Assembly: GCF_004295795.1 (NCBI RefSeq) | Contig: NZ_SEBR01000003.1 | Coordinates: 1-64,000 of the forward strand | Origin: Flavobacterium sp. | GTDB taxonomy: Bacteria > Bacteroidota > Bacteroidia > Flavobacteriales > Flavobacteriaceae | DNA: 64,000 bases | Direction: 5' to 3' | Shown: piece after piece, positions 25,744 to 34,364 of the stretch | Layout: the number at the start of each line of letters is the position of its first letter | How positions within the stretch are numbered: the stretch's first letter is position 1 | Made by a program: the position numbers and the translations under genes | Notes under the pieces: model-generated | Told to the model about the DNA's origin: nothing | Seen by the model: the letters and a program-made list of their open reading frames with translations, nothing else | Database searches by the model: none

Positions 25744-27087
25744 ATGAACGAAATAATCTGTCCGAGCTGCAAAAAAGCATTCAAAGTCGATGAGGCCGGA
25801 TTCGCCGATATATTGAAACAAGTGCGCGATCACCAATTCGAGGAAGAATTGCTGGCGCGTTTGCAGTTGGCCGAACGCGAAAAAGAAAGCGCAATCAAGC
25901 TTGCAGAGGCGAATCTTAGGAATTCCATACAGGAAAATCTTGCGGGCAAGGACAAGGAAATCATTGAACTCAAAGCGAAAGCCGAACGCGATCTGGCCCA
26001 GACATTGGCTCGAAAGGAAGCCGAAATCGCCGAAATGAAATCGAAAAGCGAGCGCGAGCTTTCACAGCAATTGGCCACGAAACAGTCGGAGATCGCGCAA
26101 ATGCGAGCCAAGATCGAACACGCGGAAATCGAGAAACAATTATCGGTTACTGAAGCGATAAAGCAAATCGAGAAAGAACGCGACGGATTGGCCAACAACC
26201 TAAAAGTCAAGGAAACCGAGTCGCAATTGCTGGAAAAATCGTTGGTAGAGAAGTTCTCGGCCGAATTGCGCACCAAAGACGACGTCATCAAAATGAAGGA
26301 CGAGGAAATCGCTTTGCGCAAAGACATGAAACTCAAGCTTTCGACGAAAATGATTGGGGAAACACTCGAGCAACATTGCGAATCGGAGTTCAATAAATTG
26401 CGTGCGACGGCGTTCCAACGCGCTTATTTCGAGAAAGACAACGACTCGCGTTCGGGCAGCAAGGGCGATTTCATTTACCGCGAATCGGATGAAGCCGGAA
26501 ACGAGATCATTTCGATCATGTTCGAAATGAAAAACGAAGGCGACGAAACGGCCACGAAAAAGCGGAACGAGGATTTTTTCAGGGAATTGGACAAAGACCG
26601 AAGCGAGAAGAAGTGCGAATACGCCATTATGGTTTCCTTGCTCGAAGCCGAAAACGAGTTCTACAACACGGGAATCGTCGATGTTTCGCACAGATTTCCA
26701 AAAATGTACGTCGTGCGCCCGCAGTTTTTTATTCCGATAATCACGCTTTTGCGCAACGCGGCCATGAATTCTATGAGGTACAAAGCGGAACTCGCGATGG
26801 TGAGAAACCAAAACATCGATATCACGAACTTCGAAGAAAACATCAATACTTTCAAGGAAGGATTTGCGAGAAACTACGAATTGGCAAGCCGAAAATTCAA
26901 GACTGCGATAGACGAAATCGACAAGACGATCATTCATTTGCAGAAGACGAAAGACGCTCTGTTGTCATCTGAAAACAACCTGCGTTTGGCCAACAACAAA
27001 GCCGAAGATTTGACGATCAAGAAACTTACGCACAACAATCCTACGATGCGCGCGAAGTTCGATGCGCTTTCGGATACTGACGAATAA
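25744..27087 (+). CDS. DUF2130 coiled-coil protein with N-terminal zinc-ribbon-like motif
   Basis: A 447-residue protein. The N-terminus carries one CPSC pair ([10 protein letters not shown]). Residues about 30-200 form a long charged coiled coil, followed by the conserved DUF2130 domain ([27 protein letters not shown], about 257-283) which has a restriction-endonuclease-like look with acidic and Lys residues, and a further helical tail. The family is widespread and uncharacterised; a nuclease role has only been suggested by fold. The next gene starts directly at its stop codon, so they are co-transcribed. Confidence 0.85.
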   Translation: MNEIICPSCKKAFKVDEAGFADILKQVRDHQFEEELLARLQLAEREKESAIKLAEANLRNSIQENLAGKDKEIIELKAKAERDLAQTLARKEAEIAEMKSKSERELSQQLATKQSEIAQMRAKIEHAEIEKQLSVTEAIKQIEKERDGLANNLKVKETESQLLEKSLVEKFSAELRTKDDVIKMKDEEIALRKDMKLKLSTKMIGETLEQHCESEFNKLRATAFQRAYFEKDNDSRSGSKGDFIYRESDEAGNEIISIMFEMKNEGDETATKKRNEDFFRELDKDRSEKKCEYAIMVSLLEAENEFYNTGIVDVSHRFPKMYVVRPQFFIPIITLLRNAAMNSMRYKAELAMVRNQNIDITNFEENINTFKEGFARNYELASRKFKTAIDEIDKTIIHLQKTKDALLSSENNLRLANNKAEDLTIKKLTHNNPTMRAKFDALSDTDE

Positions 27088-27540
27088 ATGGCAACTGATA
27101 AATTGAACGCTTTTTTCGAAAGGGCGATTTTGCTAAAAGACGCAAATTTGGCCGAAGAAGCGATTACAGCCGTTTTTTCGCAAGAAAAGCCTAACATTTT
27201 TGAGAACTATCTCAGTGTGTTGCTCGTTTCTGATTGGCATTTCAGGCACGAAGATATCGCTCATTTGCTGCAAACGATCGCGAGCCCTAAATCTGTTGGA
27301 TTTTTGTTGGACGCCACGACCCTGAAATTTGGTTATTTGGCTTATGACGATTCGCATGCTTTGGCGAGAAAATGCGTTTGGGCTTTGGCCGATATCGGAA
27401 CCGGAGAAGCAAAAGCGGCATTGACGGAAATCTCTAAAAATGAAGATCCGAAAGTTGCCGGATATGCCCAAAAAAGATTGGACAAGTGGACAATTGAAGT
27501 ATCGAGAAAAAATAATAATGCCGATGAGAAACGAATCTGA
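27088..27540 (+). CDS. HEAT-repeat-like small protein, unknown function
   Basis: A 150-residue, mostly helical protein. The segment CVWALADIGTGEAKAALTEISKNEDPKVAGYAQKRLDKW is like a HEAT-type repeat pair, as in PBS-lyase HEAT proteins. It begins at the base after the DUF2130 stop codon and overlaps the next gene by about 23 bp, so it is the middle gene of a three-gene unit. No enzymatic motif is visible; a protein-binding role with DUF2130 is an inference from context. Confidence 0.75.
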   Translation: MATDKLNAFFERAILLKDANLAEEAITAVFSQEKPNIFENYLSVLLVSDWHFRHEDIAHLLQTIASPKSVGFLLDATTLKFGYLAYDDSHALARKCVWALADIGTGEAKAALTEISKNEDPKVAGYAQKRLDKWTIEVSRKNNNADEKRI

Positions 27541-28042
27541 CGCAAAGCAAGTTGAATCCGAATTCACGTTCAGGGCGTATCTCACAGCGATTTTGGGAGT
27601 CGCTTCGATTTTGGCGGCGCTCATTTTCGGACTGAATGTTTTGGTCAGGACGCCGATGCAGATTCGAGGAATCGACATTTACGTGATGAGTTTGATCCTT
27701 TTTTCCTGCTGCTATTTGTTTTTGGGTGAGTTGCGAACGAAAGCAATCAAAATTGTCATCGGTCAAAACGGAATGGAAAAAAGCGGTTTTTTGGGATTTG
27801 GAGGCAAGGTCAACTTCAGATTTTCAGAGTTTGACGGATTTCTCACCTGTGACATCGCCACCAAAAACGTAGTGCACGAATACCTTTATTTGATGAAAGG
27901 TGACAAAAAGCGCATCAAGGTCTCAGAGGCTTACCACGCCAACTATCGCGAGTTGAAAGACCAAATCGCCTTGAAAGTAAAGAACAGCGGACATATCCAG
28001 TTTGTTTTTTGGGACGAGGTAAGGGAAATTTTCTCCAAATGA
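27518..28042 (+). CDS. Two-helix membrane protein with PH-like cytoplasmic domain, unknown
   Basis: A 174-residue protein with two membrane helices (about 25-47 and 58-78) followed by a beta-rich domain that could be a bacterial PH-type fold. The ATG at 27518 lies within the end of the HEAT-like gene; a second ATG at 27524 is equally possible. A longer reading from 27440 would translate the preceding gene out of frame and is rejected. The function is unknown. Confidence 0.65.
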   Translation: MPMRNESDAKQVESEFTFRAYLTAILGVASILAALIFGLNVLVRTPMQIRGIDIYVMSLILFSCCYLFLGELRTKAIKIVIGQNGMEKSGFLGFGGKVNFRFSEFDGFLTCDIATKNVVHEYLYLMKGDKKRIKVSEAYHANYRELKDQIALKVKNSGHIQFVFWDEVREIFSK

Positions 28043-28073
28043 CAACTTGATTTTGTCAAACGGACGAATTCCT

Positions 28074-28210
28074 AGCCCCGATGCAAGCGGTTAGCTTTTC
28101 GAAGTCAAAGCCGACATTTTTGCCAGGCTGCAAAAGCGACCGAAGGAAGCTCTTTGCAGCCTGTTTTGCAAAATGCGGATTTGGCGAGAAAACTAAAAGT
28201 GGGCAGCGGG
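28074..28210 (+). repeat. Long structured repeat, copy 3 (conserved-loop family)
   Basis: The core AGCGACCGAAGGAAGCTC (28135-28152) is flanked by a perfect 10-bp stem, AGGCTGCAAA (28125-28134) and TTTGCAGCCT (28153-28162). The outer ends read AGCCCCGATGCAAGCGG at left and GGGCAGCGG at right. The stem is unrelated in sequence to the stems of copies 1, 2 and 4. It lies about 50 bp upstream of the feo promoter. Confidence 0.78.
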
Positions 28211-28261
28211 ATTTTGCTTCTTAAAATTATCACAAGGTTAAATCTTCGTCGGTCGTGAAAC

Positions 28262-28291
28262 TTTGCGCTCGGAACTTTTGTCGTACTTTTG
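28262..28291 (+). promoter_or_regulatory. Promoter of the feo operon
   Basis: TTTG at 28262-28265 and TACTTTTG at 28284-28291 are separated by 18 bp, an excellent match to the Bacteroidota TTTG / TAnnTTTG promoter. It is 23 bp upstream of feoA. No TTTAG/CTAAA palindrome like that at the mntH promoter is seen here. Confidence 0.72.
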
Positions 28292-28314
28292 CGCATAATC
28301 AATCTAAATAAGGT

Positions 28315-28539
28315 TTGCACACGACGGTCGATTTACTGAAAAAAGGCGATAAGGCCATAATCACCGAAATCGATTCGGACGCGCTGCCGCTAAAATTGCT
28401 GGAAATGGGTTGTTTGCCCGGGAACAGTGTAGAATTATTGCAGATCGCGCCACTCGGCGATCCTATGTATCTTGACATAAACGGCGCGCGCTTGGCGATC
28501 CGCAAGGAAACCGCAAGGCTGATTGCCGTAGAAATCTAA
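28315..28539 (+). CDS. feoA: Ferrous iron transport protein FeoA
   Basis: A 74-residue SH3-like protein with the FeoA pattern LKKGDKAIITEID ... LLEMGCLPGNSVELLQIAPLGDPMYLDINGARLAIRKETA. FeoA assists the FeoB channel at the cytoplasmic face. No in-frame ATG exists before residue 32, so the start is taken as TTG at 28315, just after an AAGG sequence. It abuts feoB (stop TAA then ATG). Confidence 0.9.
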   Translation: MHTTVDLLKKGDKAIITEIDSDALPLKLLEMGCLPGNSVELLQIAPLGDPMYLDINGARLAIRKETARLIAVEI

Positions 28540-30630
28540 ATGAGTAACGAAAATATCAATGTCGCGCTGATAGGAAATCCCAACGTTGGAAAGACTTCTG
28601 TTTTCAACGCACTTACGGGCTTGAACCAACAGGTAGGGAATTATCCGGGAATTACGGTCGAGAAAAAGGTCGGATTTTGCAAACTGTCGAATCACGTAAA
28701 GGCGAACATTCTCGATTTGCCCGGAACATACAGTTTGAACGCGAGTTCGATGGACGAAAATGTCGTGATCGAATTGCTGCTGAACAAGAATGACAAATTG
28801 TTTCCGGACGTGGCCGTGGTTGTCACCGATGTGGAAAACCTCAAGCGAAACCTGTTGCTTTTCACACAGATAAAAGACCTGGAAATTCCGGTGATTCTTG
28901 CGATCAATATGTCGGACAGAATGGTTCCGAAAGGCATTTCGCTCGACATTGCGTATCTCGAACAACGTCTGAATACCAAAATCGCACTTATAAGTACGCG
29001 CAAGAAAAAAGGGATTGACGAGCTCAAAAACCTGATCGTTTATTATAAAAATCTTTCGACCGAACCTTGTTTGAACGCTTCGGCGATCGATCCGGACTAT
29101 TTTGACCGACTTCGCAAAACTTTTTCGAACGAACTTGTGTACAAGCTTTGGCTCGTGATTACGCAAGACGTGAATTTTCGTGGCGTCGAGAAAAAGGAAA
29201 TCCTGTCTGCCTCGCGAAAGTCTGACTCGGAACTCAAGCGCATGCAGCAAAAAGAGACGATAAAACGCTATCAGTTCATAAACGATGTCTTGCGCGTCGG
29301 ACAAACTATCGACAAGGAATCGGCTCAGGATTTCGGAAGCAAACTCGACCGAATCCTCACGCACAAAGTTTGGGGTTACGCGATTTTCTTCTCGATTCTG
29401 TTCCTGATTTTCCAAAGTATTTTCAGTTGGTCAGAATTGCCGATGGACTTGATCGACGGCGCTTTCGGATGGCTTTCGACGGCGGTTCAGGAACACATGC
29501 CGGCCGGGATTTTGACCGATCTGATTTCCCAGGGAATCGTTCCGGGAATCGGCGGAATCGTAATTTTCATTCCGCAGATCGCGTTTTTGTTCCTGTTCAT
29601 TTCGATTCTGGAAGAAAGCGGCTACATGAGTCGCGTCGTGTTTTTGATGGACAAGATCATGAAACGCTTCGGACTTTCGGGCAAAAGCGTCGTGCCACTC
29701 ATTTCAGGAACGGCATGCGCGATTCCGGCGATTATGGCCACGCGGAATATCGAGAACTGGAAAGAGCGATTGATCACGATTTTGGTTACGCCGTTTACGA
29801 CTTGTTCGGCTCGACTTCCGGTTTATACGATCATCATTTCGCTCGTGATTCCGGAGAAAACCGTTTTGGGATTCCTCAATGTGCAAGGTTTGGTACTGAT
29901 GTCGTTGTACGTCGCCGGATTCACGATGGCGATTCTCGCAGCATACATTCTCAACAAAATTCTCAAGGTAAACGGCAAGAGCTATTTTGTGATTGAAATG
30001 CCGAACTACAAATTGCCTTTGTTCAAAAATGTCGGGATCAACGTGCTTGAGAAGACAAAAGCTTTCGTGGTCGGAGCCGGGAAAATCATTTTGGCGATTT
30101 CGATCGTGCTTTGGTTTTTGGCGTCTTACGGTCCGGGAGAGGATTTTGAAAATGCCGAAAAAGTGCTGACAACGCAACATCCGGATTTCTCGAAAGAACA
30201 AATCAACACCGAAGTCGCATCTTATAAACTCGAAAATTCCTACCTCGGAATAGCCGGAAAAGTCATCGAACCCGTAATTCGGCCGCTGGGTTACGACTGG
30301 AAAATCGGTATTGCCGTTTTGAGTTCGTTCGCTGCGAGAGAAGTTTTCGTGGGAACTTTGGCCACGATTTACAGCGTTGGGGAAACCGAAGAACAAGATC
30401 CGATCAAGACCAAAATGGCCAATGAAATCCGTCCCGACGGCTCGAAACTGTTCGACCTTCCGACAGGAATTTCACTGCTGTTGTTCTACGCGTTCGCCAT
30501 GCAATGCGCGAGCACGCTGGCAATCGTAAAAAAAGAGACGAATTCGTGGAAATGGCCCGCGATCCAATTCGTGTTAATGAGCGCAATCGCCTACGTTTCG
30601 GCCTTGCTCGCCTATCAATTCCTAAAATGA
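28540..30630 (+). CDS. feoB: Ferrous iron transporter FeoB
   Basis: A 696-residue protein with a GTPase domain (G1 GNPNVGKTS at about 12-20, G3 DLPGTYSL, G4-type NMSD) and then a polytopic membrane domain with the two Gate blocks (LISGTACAIPAIMATRNIENWKER and FAAREVFVGTL pieces). It imports Fe2+ across the inner membrane in a nucleotide-dependent way. It is flanked by feoA (0 bp) and by a tiny Cys-rich membrane peptide gene (4-bp overlap). Its length is within the family norm. Confidence 0.96.
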   Translation: MSNENINVALIGNPNVGKTSVFNALTGLNQQVGNYPGITVEKKVGFCKLSNHVKANILDLPGTYSLNASSMDENVVIELLLNKNDKLFPDVAVVVTDVENLKRNLLLFTQIKDLEIPVILAINMSDRMVPKGISLDIAYLEQRLNTKIALISTRKKKGIDELKNLIVYYKNLSTEPCLNASAIDPDYFDRLRKTFSNELVYKLWLVITQDVNFRGVEKKEILSASRKSDSELKRMQQKETIKRYQFINDVLRVGQTIDKESAQDFGSKLDRILTHKVWGYAIFFSILFLIFQSIFSWSELPMDLIDGAFGWLSTAVQEHMPAGILTDLISQGIVPGIGGIVIFIPQIAFLFLFISILEESGYMSRVVFLMDKIMKRFGLSGKSVVPLISGTACAIPAIMATRNIENWKERLITILVTPFTTCSARLPVYTIIISLVIPEKTVLGFLNVQGLVLMSLYVAGFTMAILAAYILNKILKVNGKSYFVIEMPNYKLPLFKNVGINVLEKTKAFVVGAGKIILAISIVLWFLASYGPGEDFENAEKVLTTQHPDFSKEQINTEVASYKLENSYLGIAGKVIEPVIRPLGYDWKIGIAVLSSFAAREVFVGTLATIYSVGETEEQDPIKTKMANEIRPDGSKLFDLPTGISLLLFYAFAMQCASTLAIVKKETNSWKWPAIQFVLMSAIAYVSALLAYQFLK

Positions 30631-30749
30631 TACAGCAAATAATCGCTTTCGGAATCCTGTTTGTCGCCGTGTACTTCTTGGCGCGAAAGTTCTTTTTCAA
30701 GAAGAAAAAAAAGGACGGATGTGGCGGTTCTGACTGCAAATGTGATTGA
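30627..30749 (+). CDS. FeoB-associated Cys-rich membrane protein
   Basis: A 40-residue peptide: one hydrophobic helix (IIAFGILFVAVYFLA), a Lys run, then DGCGGSDCKCD. This fits the family of FeoB-associated Cys-rich membrane proteins (replacing or resembling FeoC). The ATG overlaps the feoB stop by 4 bp (ATGA), so it is translated with feoB. It is short and easily missed; a longer frame starting at 30504 lies inside feoB and is not the gene. Confidence 0.85.
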   Translation: MIQQIIAFGILFVAVYFLARKFFFKKKKKDGCGGSDCKCD

Positions 30750-30802
30750 TTTTTCACATCAGATTGTTTCCTGAAATCACAATCCGTTGCTGACATTTTT
30801 CC

Positions 30803-30840
30803 AAAAAAAAAGCCGATCGCGTTACAAATGCAATCGGCTT
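30803..30840 (-). terminator. Intrinsic terminator of the minus-strand secreted protein gene
   Basis: The stem AAGCCGAT (30810-30817) / ATCGGCTT (30833-30840) continues with a GC pair step after one mismatch. On the minus strand it is followed by eight or nine T. It may also slow plus-strand transcription from feoB. Confidence 0.75.
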
Positions 30841-30860
30841 TAAACAACTATTTTCTTAGA

Positions 30861-31673
30861 TCAGATTTTTGAAACAGTCGCCACAGTTGAGTTCGTGGCC
30901 TTGCTCTTAACGGTCAACATCATGCCCGGAGCAGCTTCGATTTCCATGTCCATGTCCATCGTAGTCGAATTTTTCTTTAGGTACTTATCGGCTATGCTCA
31001 CTTCAACTTTTCCGGCTCCGCTTCCTGTCGCTTTCATGTTGATGTCTTTCATGTCGCCGTCCAAAGTCATGGTTTGAACCGTGTCGAAATACCCGATTCC
31101 GTTTTCGATTTTCGTGAGTTTGTAATTCGTCTTGATCGTTGCGTTCATGGTTCCCAATTGTCCAAGCGGAATTTTCAACGGAGTCGTATCGTCAAAAGTG
31201 TCGCCCACTTTCAGAGCGGTTTTTGGAAAATTGATATGTTTCAAGCCAGATTCCAAAGCGATGTTAAGCGTGCCTTTTACTTCCTCGGTGACATTTTCGC
31301 CCTTGACGTCAGTCATCGTGAATTTGCCGTCAGCATCAAAACTTCCGGTAACAGTCATGTTGCTGACAGGACTTTTTTGCTCCTGGTTTTGTCCGCCGAC
31401 CATTTGTTTTACAACGACGTCTCCGTATTTGATCTCCGCAGGAATTTTCCCGCTTGCATCAGCTTTCGAAGCCGTGATCGTCATCGGACTTTTCGTGTCC
31501 TGCATAATGTTCATCGGACCTTGACCCGGAACGTCCATGTTCATATTGTTCAAAGTCGTAGATTCGAGCGTGTACTTCTTTTGTGGCTGAACCTTGATTT
31601 CGAAGACCTGAGATTTTTGTGCAGATGCGAAACCTGTCACCAAAAAAGCCAAAACGGCAATTGAATTTTTCAT
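30861..31673 (-). CDS. Exported beta-rich protein (DUF6263-like), unknown function
   Basis: A 270-residue protein with a Sec signal peptide (MKNSIAVLAFLVTGFASA) and a repetitive beta-rich mature part, with Met- and Lys-rich stretches and no Cys. It resembles the DUF6263 group of Bacteroidota secreted proteins. No catalytic motif is seen. It sits between the feo operon and the MntR gene on the opposite strand from feo; no functional link to metals can be read from it. Confidence 0.7.
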   Translation of the reverse strand: MKNSIAVLAFLVTGFASAQKSQVFEIKVQPQKKYTLESTTLNNMNMDVPGQGPMNIMQDTKSPMTITASKADASGKIPAEIKYGDVVVKQMVGGQNQEQKSPVSNMTVTGSFDADGKFTMTDVKGENVTEEVKGTLNIALESGLKHINFPKTALKVGDTFDDTTPLKIPLGQLGTMNATIKTNYKLTKIENGIGYFDTVQTMTLDGDMKDINMKATGSGAGKVEVSIADKYLKKNSTTMDMDMEIEAAPGMMLTVKSKATNSTVATVSKI

Positions 31674-31697
31674 TGTTTTTGTGTTTATGCCGCCAAT

Positions 31698-32351
31698 TTA
31701 CGCCTTTCGCACGTACAAATTGCCCGCAATTTTATTAGAAATCGTTAATTCGGAACTTCCGATGTCGATTCGAAGCGATAAATCGAAACTTTCCTTGGCC
31801 AAGATCGTGATTTTGGTGCCAAGAGAGATTTTTTGTTTGTCGAGATATTGCAGAAATTCCGAAGTCGTGTCCTTGACGCCAACGCAAATCCCCGATTGTC
31901 CTTCCTCGAGTTCAGACAACAGGTGTTTCTCGACTTTCACGATGCGTCCGTGAGCGTCCGGAATTGGATCGCCGTGCGGATCTTCGGTCGGATTTCCGAG
32001 AAAATCGTCCAGGCGATTGATGAGTTGCTCCGATTGGATGTGCTCGAGCTGTTCGGCAATGTCGTGCACTTCATCCCAATTAAAATCGAGTTTTTCCACC
32101 AGGAAGACTTCCCAAAGCCTGTGTTTGCGAACGATCATTTTGGCGGCAAGCAAACCTTTGTCGGTAAGCGAAACGCCTTGGTATTTCTTGTAACTCACCA
32201 ATTCTTTGTCCGAAAGCTTCTTAAGCATATCGGTCACGGACGACGCTTTGGTCTCCATTTTTTCGGCAATCGCGTTCGTACTGACGTCATTGTCGTGAAT
32301 GGCCGTGAGGTGAAAAATAGTCTTGAGGTAATTTTCTTCAGAAAAAGTCAT
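31698..32351 (-). CDS. mntR: DtxR/MntR family metal-dependent transcriptional repressor
   Basis: A 217-residue protein with an N-terminal winged helix (MTFSEENYLKTIFHL ... IAEKMETKASSVTDMLKKLSDKELVSYKKYQGV), the dimerisation/metal-binding domain (His and Glu residues in RKHRLWEVFLVEKL and EHIQSEQLINRLDDFLGNPTEDPHGDPIP), and a C-terminal FeoA/SH3-like domain (about 145-217). These bind Mn2+ or Fe2+ and then repress uptake genes. The start at 32351 aligns with the domain; one 30 bp upstream is also possible. It lies 47 bp downstream of the Nramp gene, so it is probably on the same transcript, and palindromes at the Nramp/receptor promoter region are its likely targets. Confidence 0.9.
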   Translation of the reverse strand: MTFSEENYLKTIFHLTAIHDNDVSTNAIAEKMETKASSVTDMLKKLSDKELVSYKKYQGVSLTDKGLLAAKMIVRKHRLWEVFLVEKLDFNWDEVHDIAEQLEHIQSEQLINRLDDFLGNPTEDPHGDPIPDAHGRIVKVEKHLLSELEEGQSGICVGVKDTTSEFLQYLDKQKISLGTKITILAKESFDLSLRIDIGSSELTISNKIAGNLYVRKA

Positions 32352-32398
32352 ATCAAAAATCAAGTCGTAAGAAGAATTCATTGGCCAGAAAAAGTCTG

Positions 32399-34279
32399 TT
32401 ATCGGCCTTTTTTGACAATCACTAGCGGAATCGAAATCCCGTGTCGAACTTTGCCTACTGTCGTTCCAAAAAGCAAATCCTTGAAGCCGGAATGTCCGTG
32501 CGTTCCCATGACCAAAACGTCAAAATTGCCCTCATTAACGACCTTGGCGATGCCTTTGCCAGGATTTCCGAAGCCGAGTTTCGTCTCGATTCTATAGCCT
32601 TTTTGGGTCAGCATTTCGTCGTATTGCAACAGCAATTGTTCATCAACCGAAGTTTCGTGATCGACGATATTGTCGCCATACATGATCGCTCCGACGGTTT
32701 CCACTACGTGAATCAAAGTGTAGCTCGCATCGGTTCCGCCAAGCGAGAAGGCGTGGTTCAAAGCGTTTTCGTCGGCGCGCGAAAAGTCTACAGTCACGGC
32801 AATTTTCTGTTTCTGTGATTCGCCCGAACGCGCATATTGCAGTTTCAAGCTGTGAGGCGAATGGTTGTAAATGTGTTCTTTCGGCTTGATCACGAACGGT
32901 TTCACGATAATATATAAGAGCAAAATCGCGAATCCGACTACCAAAGGAACGACGATAAGCCAAATCCAGATTGGGTTTTCCGAAAGCTCGAGCCAGCCTT
33001 TAATCTCGTCGTAAACCAATTTCGCGTTCAACGAAACAATGATCGCCGCGATGAGCCAAGCCGCAATCTGCGTGACACGACTGATATGGAAACCTTTCAT
33101 TTTGGTCTTGTCGGACACGAAATGAATCAACGGAATAATTGCAAAACCAAGCTGCAAACTCAAAACGACCTGACTGAAAACGAGCAATTTTCCGGTAATG
33201 CCTTCGCCGAAGATCGTAATGGTGATCACCGCCGGAACGATTGCGATCAACCGCGTCACAATGCGCCGAACCCAAGGTTGGATGCGCAAATTCAGATAAC
33301 CTTCCATGATGATTTGTCCGGCCAGCGTTCCGGTTACCGTCGAGCTTTGTCCGGCTGCGATCAGGGCGACGGCGAACAAAATCGGAGCCCATTTCGTTCC
33401 GAGCAAAGGCGCGAGAAACTTGTGTGCGTCCTGGATTTCTGCCACTTCGTGCATTCCGTTTTTGTAGAAAGTCGCCGCGGCAAGAATCAAAATGGCGGCG
33501 TTTACGAAAAACGCCAAATTGAGCGCAATCGTCGAATCGATAAAATTGTATTTCAGGGCTTGTTTGACGCCTTCTTTCGTCCGATCGAATTTTCGCGTTT
33601 GCACCAAAGACGAATGCAGATACAAATTGTGAGGCATCACAGTCGCCCCGATAATCCCGATGGCGATGTAAAGCGCGGCTTCTCCGGGCAAGGACGGAAC
33701 CAATCCGGCGACGATCTTGTCGAGTTCGGGCTGGGCGAAAATCATCTCGCAAACAAACGAAATCCCAATGATGGCGACCAATGCGATGATAAAAGCCTCC
33801 ATTTTCCGCATTCCCTTATTGATCAAAAACAACAGTAGAAAAGTGTCCAAAACGGTTATGAAAACGCCGTTGAGCAGTGAAATGTCGAAAAGGAGATTGA
33901 GTCCGATCGCCATTCCCAAGACTTCGGCCAAGTCGCAGGCAGCAATGGCAATTTCGGCAAGGAAATAAAGGATGTAATTGACAAAAGGCGAATAGGTTTC
34001 GCGCGAAGCCTGGGCCAAATCGCGTTGTGTGACGATTCCGAGGCGCGCACTTAAACTTTGCAATAAAAGCGCCATGATGTTGCTCATCAGCAAAACCCAA
34101 ATCAGCGCATACCCGAATTGGCTGCCTCCGGCGATGTCGGTTGCCCAGTTTCCGGGATCCATGTATCCGACAGAAATCAAATAGGCCGGACCCAAAAACG
34201 CGAGAATTTTTCGAAATCCCGTTTTTTTGTCAGACGTAGCGATCGATCCGTGGACTTCTTCTAAAGACTTGCCTTTCAT
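32399..34279 (-). CDS. mntH: Nramp-family Mn2+/Fe2+ transporter fused to a C-terminal UspA domain
   Basis: A 626-residue protein. Residues about 25-470 are an Nramp transporter with the metal-site motifs DPGN (Asp41-Asn44 in GYMDPGNWATD) and MPHNLYLHSS (about 212-221), with eleven or so helices. From about residue 485 a universal stress protein domain follows, with the nucleotide-binding pattern MGTHGHSGFKDLLFGTTVGKVRHGISIPLVIV at the end. E. coli MntH is about 410 residues and lacks it, so the Usp domain probably adds nucleotide sensing on the cytoplasmic side. It is followed by mntR and diverges from a TonB receptor with which it shares palindromic promoter elements. Confidence 0.93.
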   Translation of the reverse strand: MKGKSLEEVHGSIATSDKKTGFRKILAFLGPAYLISVGYMDPGNWATDIAGGSQFGYALIWVLLMSNIMALLLQSLSARLGIVTQRDLAQASRETYSPFVNYILYFLAEIAIAACDLAEVLGMAIGLNLLFDISLLNGVFITVLDTFLLLFLINKGMRKMEAFIIALVAIIGISFVCEMIFAQPELDKIVAGLVPSLPGEAALYIAIGIIGATVMPHNLYLHSSLVQTRKFDRTKEGVKQALKYNFIDSTIALNLAFFVNAAILILAAATFYKNGMHEVAEIQDAHKFLAPLLGTKWAPILFAVALIAAGQSSTVTGTLAGQIIMEGYLNLRIQPWVRRIVTRLIAIVPAVITITIFGEGITGKLLVFSQVVLSLQLGFAIIPLIHFVSDKTKMKGFHISRVTQIAAWLIAAIIVSLNAKLVYDEIKGWLELSENPIWIWLIVVPLVVGFAILLLYIIVKPFVIKPKEHIYNHSPHSLKLQYARSGESQKQKIAVTVDFSRADENALNHAFSLGGTDASYTLIHVVETVGAIMYGDNIVDHETSVDEQLLLQYDEMLTQKGYRIETKLGFGNPGKGIAKVVNEGNFDVLVMGTHGHSGFKDLLFGTTVGKVRHGISIPLVIVKKGR

Positions 34280-34297
34280 GTATTTCCTAAATTATAG

Positions 34298-34329
34298 CAA
34301 ATATGAATATTTTTTTTAGCTAAAGCAAA
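34298..34329 (-). promoter_or_regulatory. mntH promoter with an operator palindrome in the spacer
   Basis: On the minus strand TTTG (34329-34326) and CATATTTG (34305-34298) are 20 bp apart, a near-consensus promoter (first base of the -7 box differs). The perfect palindrome TTTAGCTAAA (34315-34324) sits exactly between the two boxes, where a bound repressor would block RNA polymerase. MntR encoded downstream is the obvious candidate. Confidence 0.65.
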
Positions 34330-34334
34330 TTATT

Positions 34335-34356
34335 ATTTTTAGGTTTGTCTAAAAAT
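34335..34356 (+). promoter_or_regulatory. TonB receptor promoter box inside an operator palindrome
   Basis: ATTTTTAG (34335-34342) and CTAAAAAT (34349-34356) are exact 8-bp complements around a 6-nt centre. The perfect -7 box TAGGTTTG (34340-34347) lies within this palindrome, 17 bp before the GTG start. The TTTAG/CTAAA half-sites match the palindrome in the divergent mntH promoter. Confidence 0.68.
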
Positions 34357-34364
34357 TAATTATA

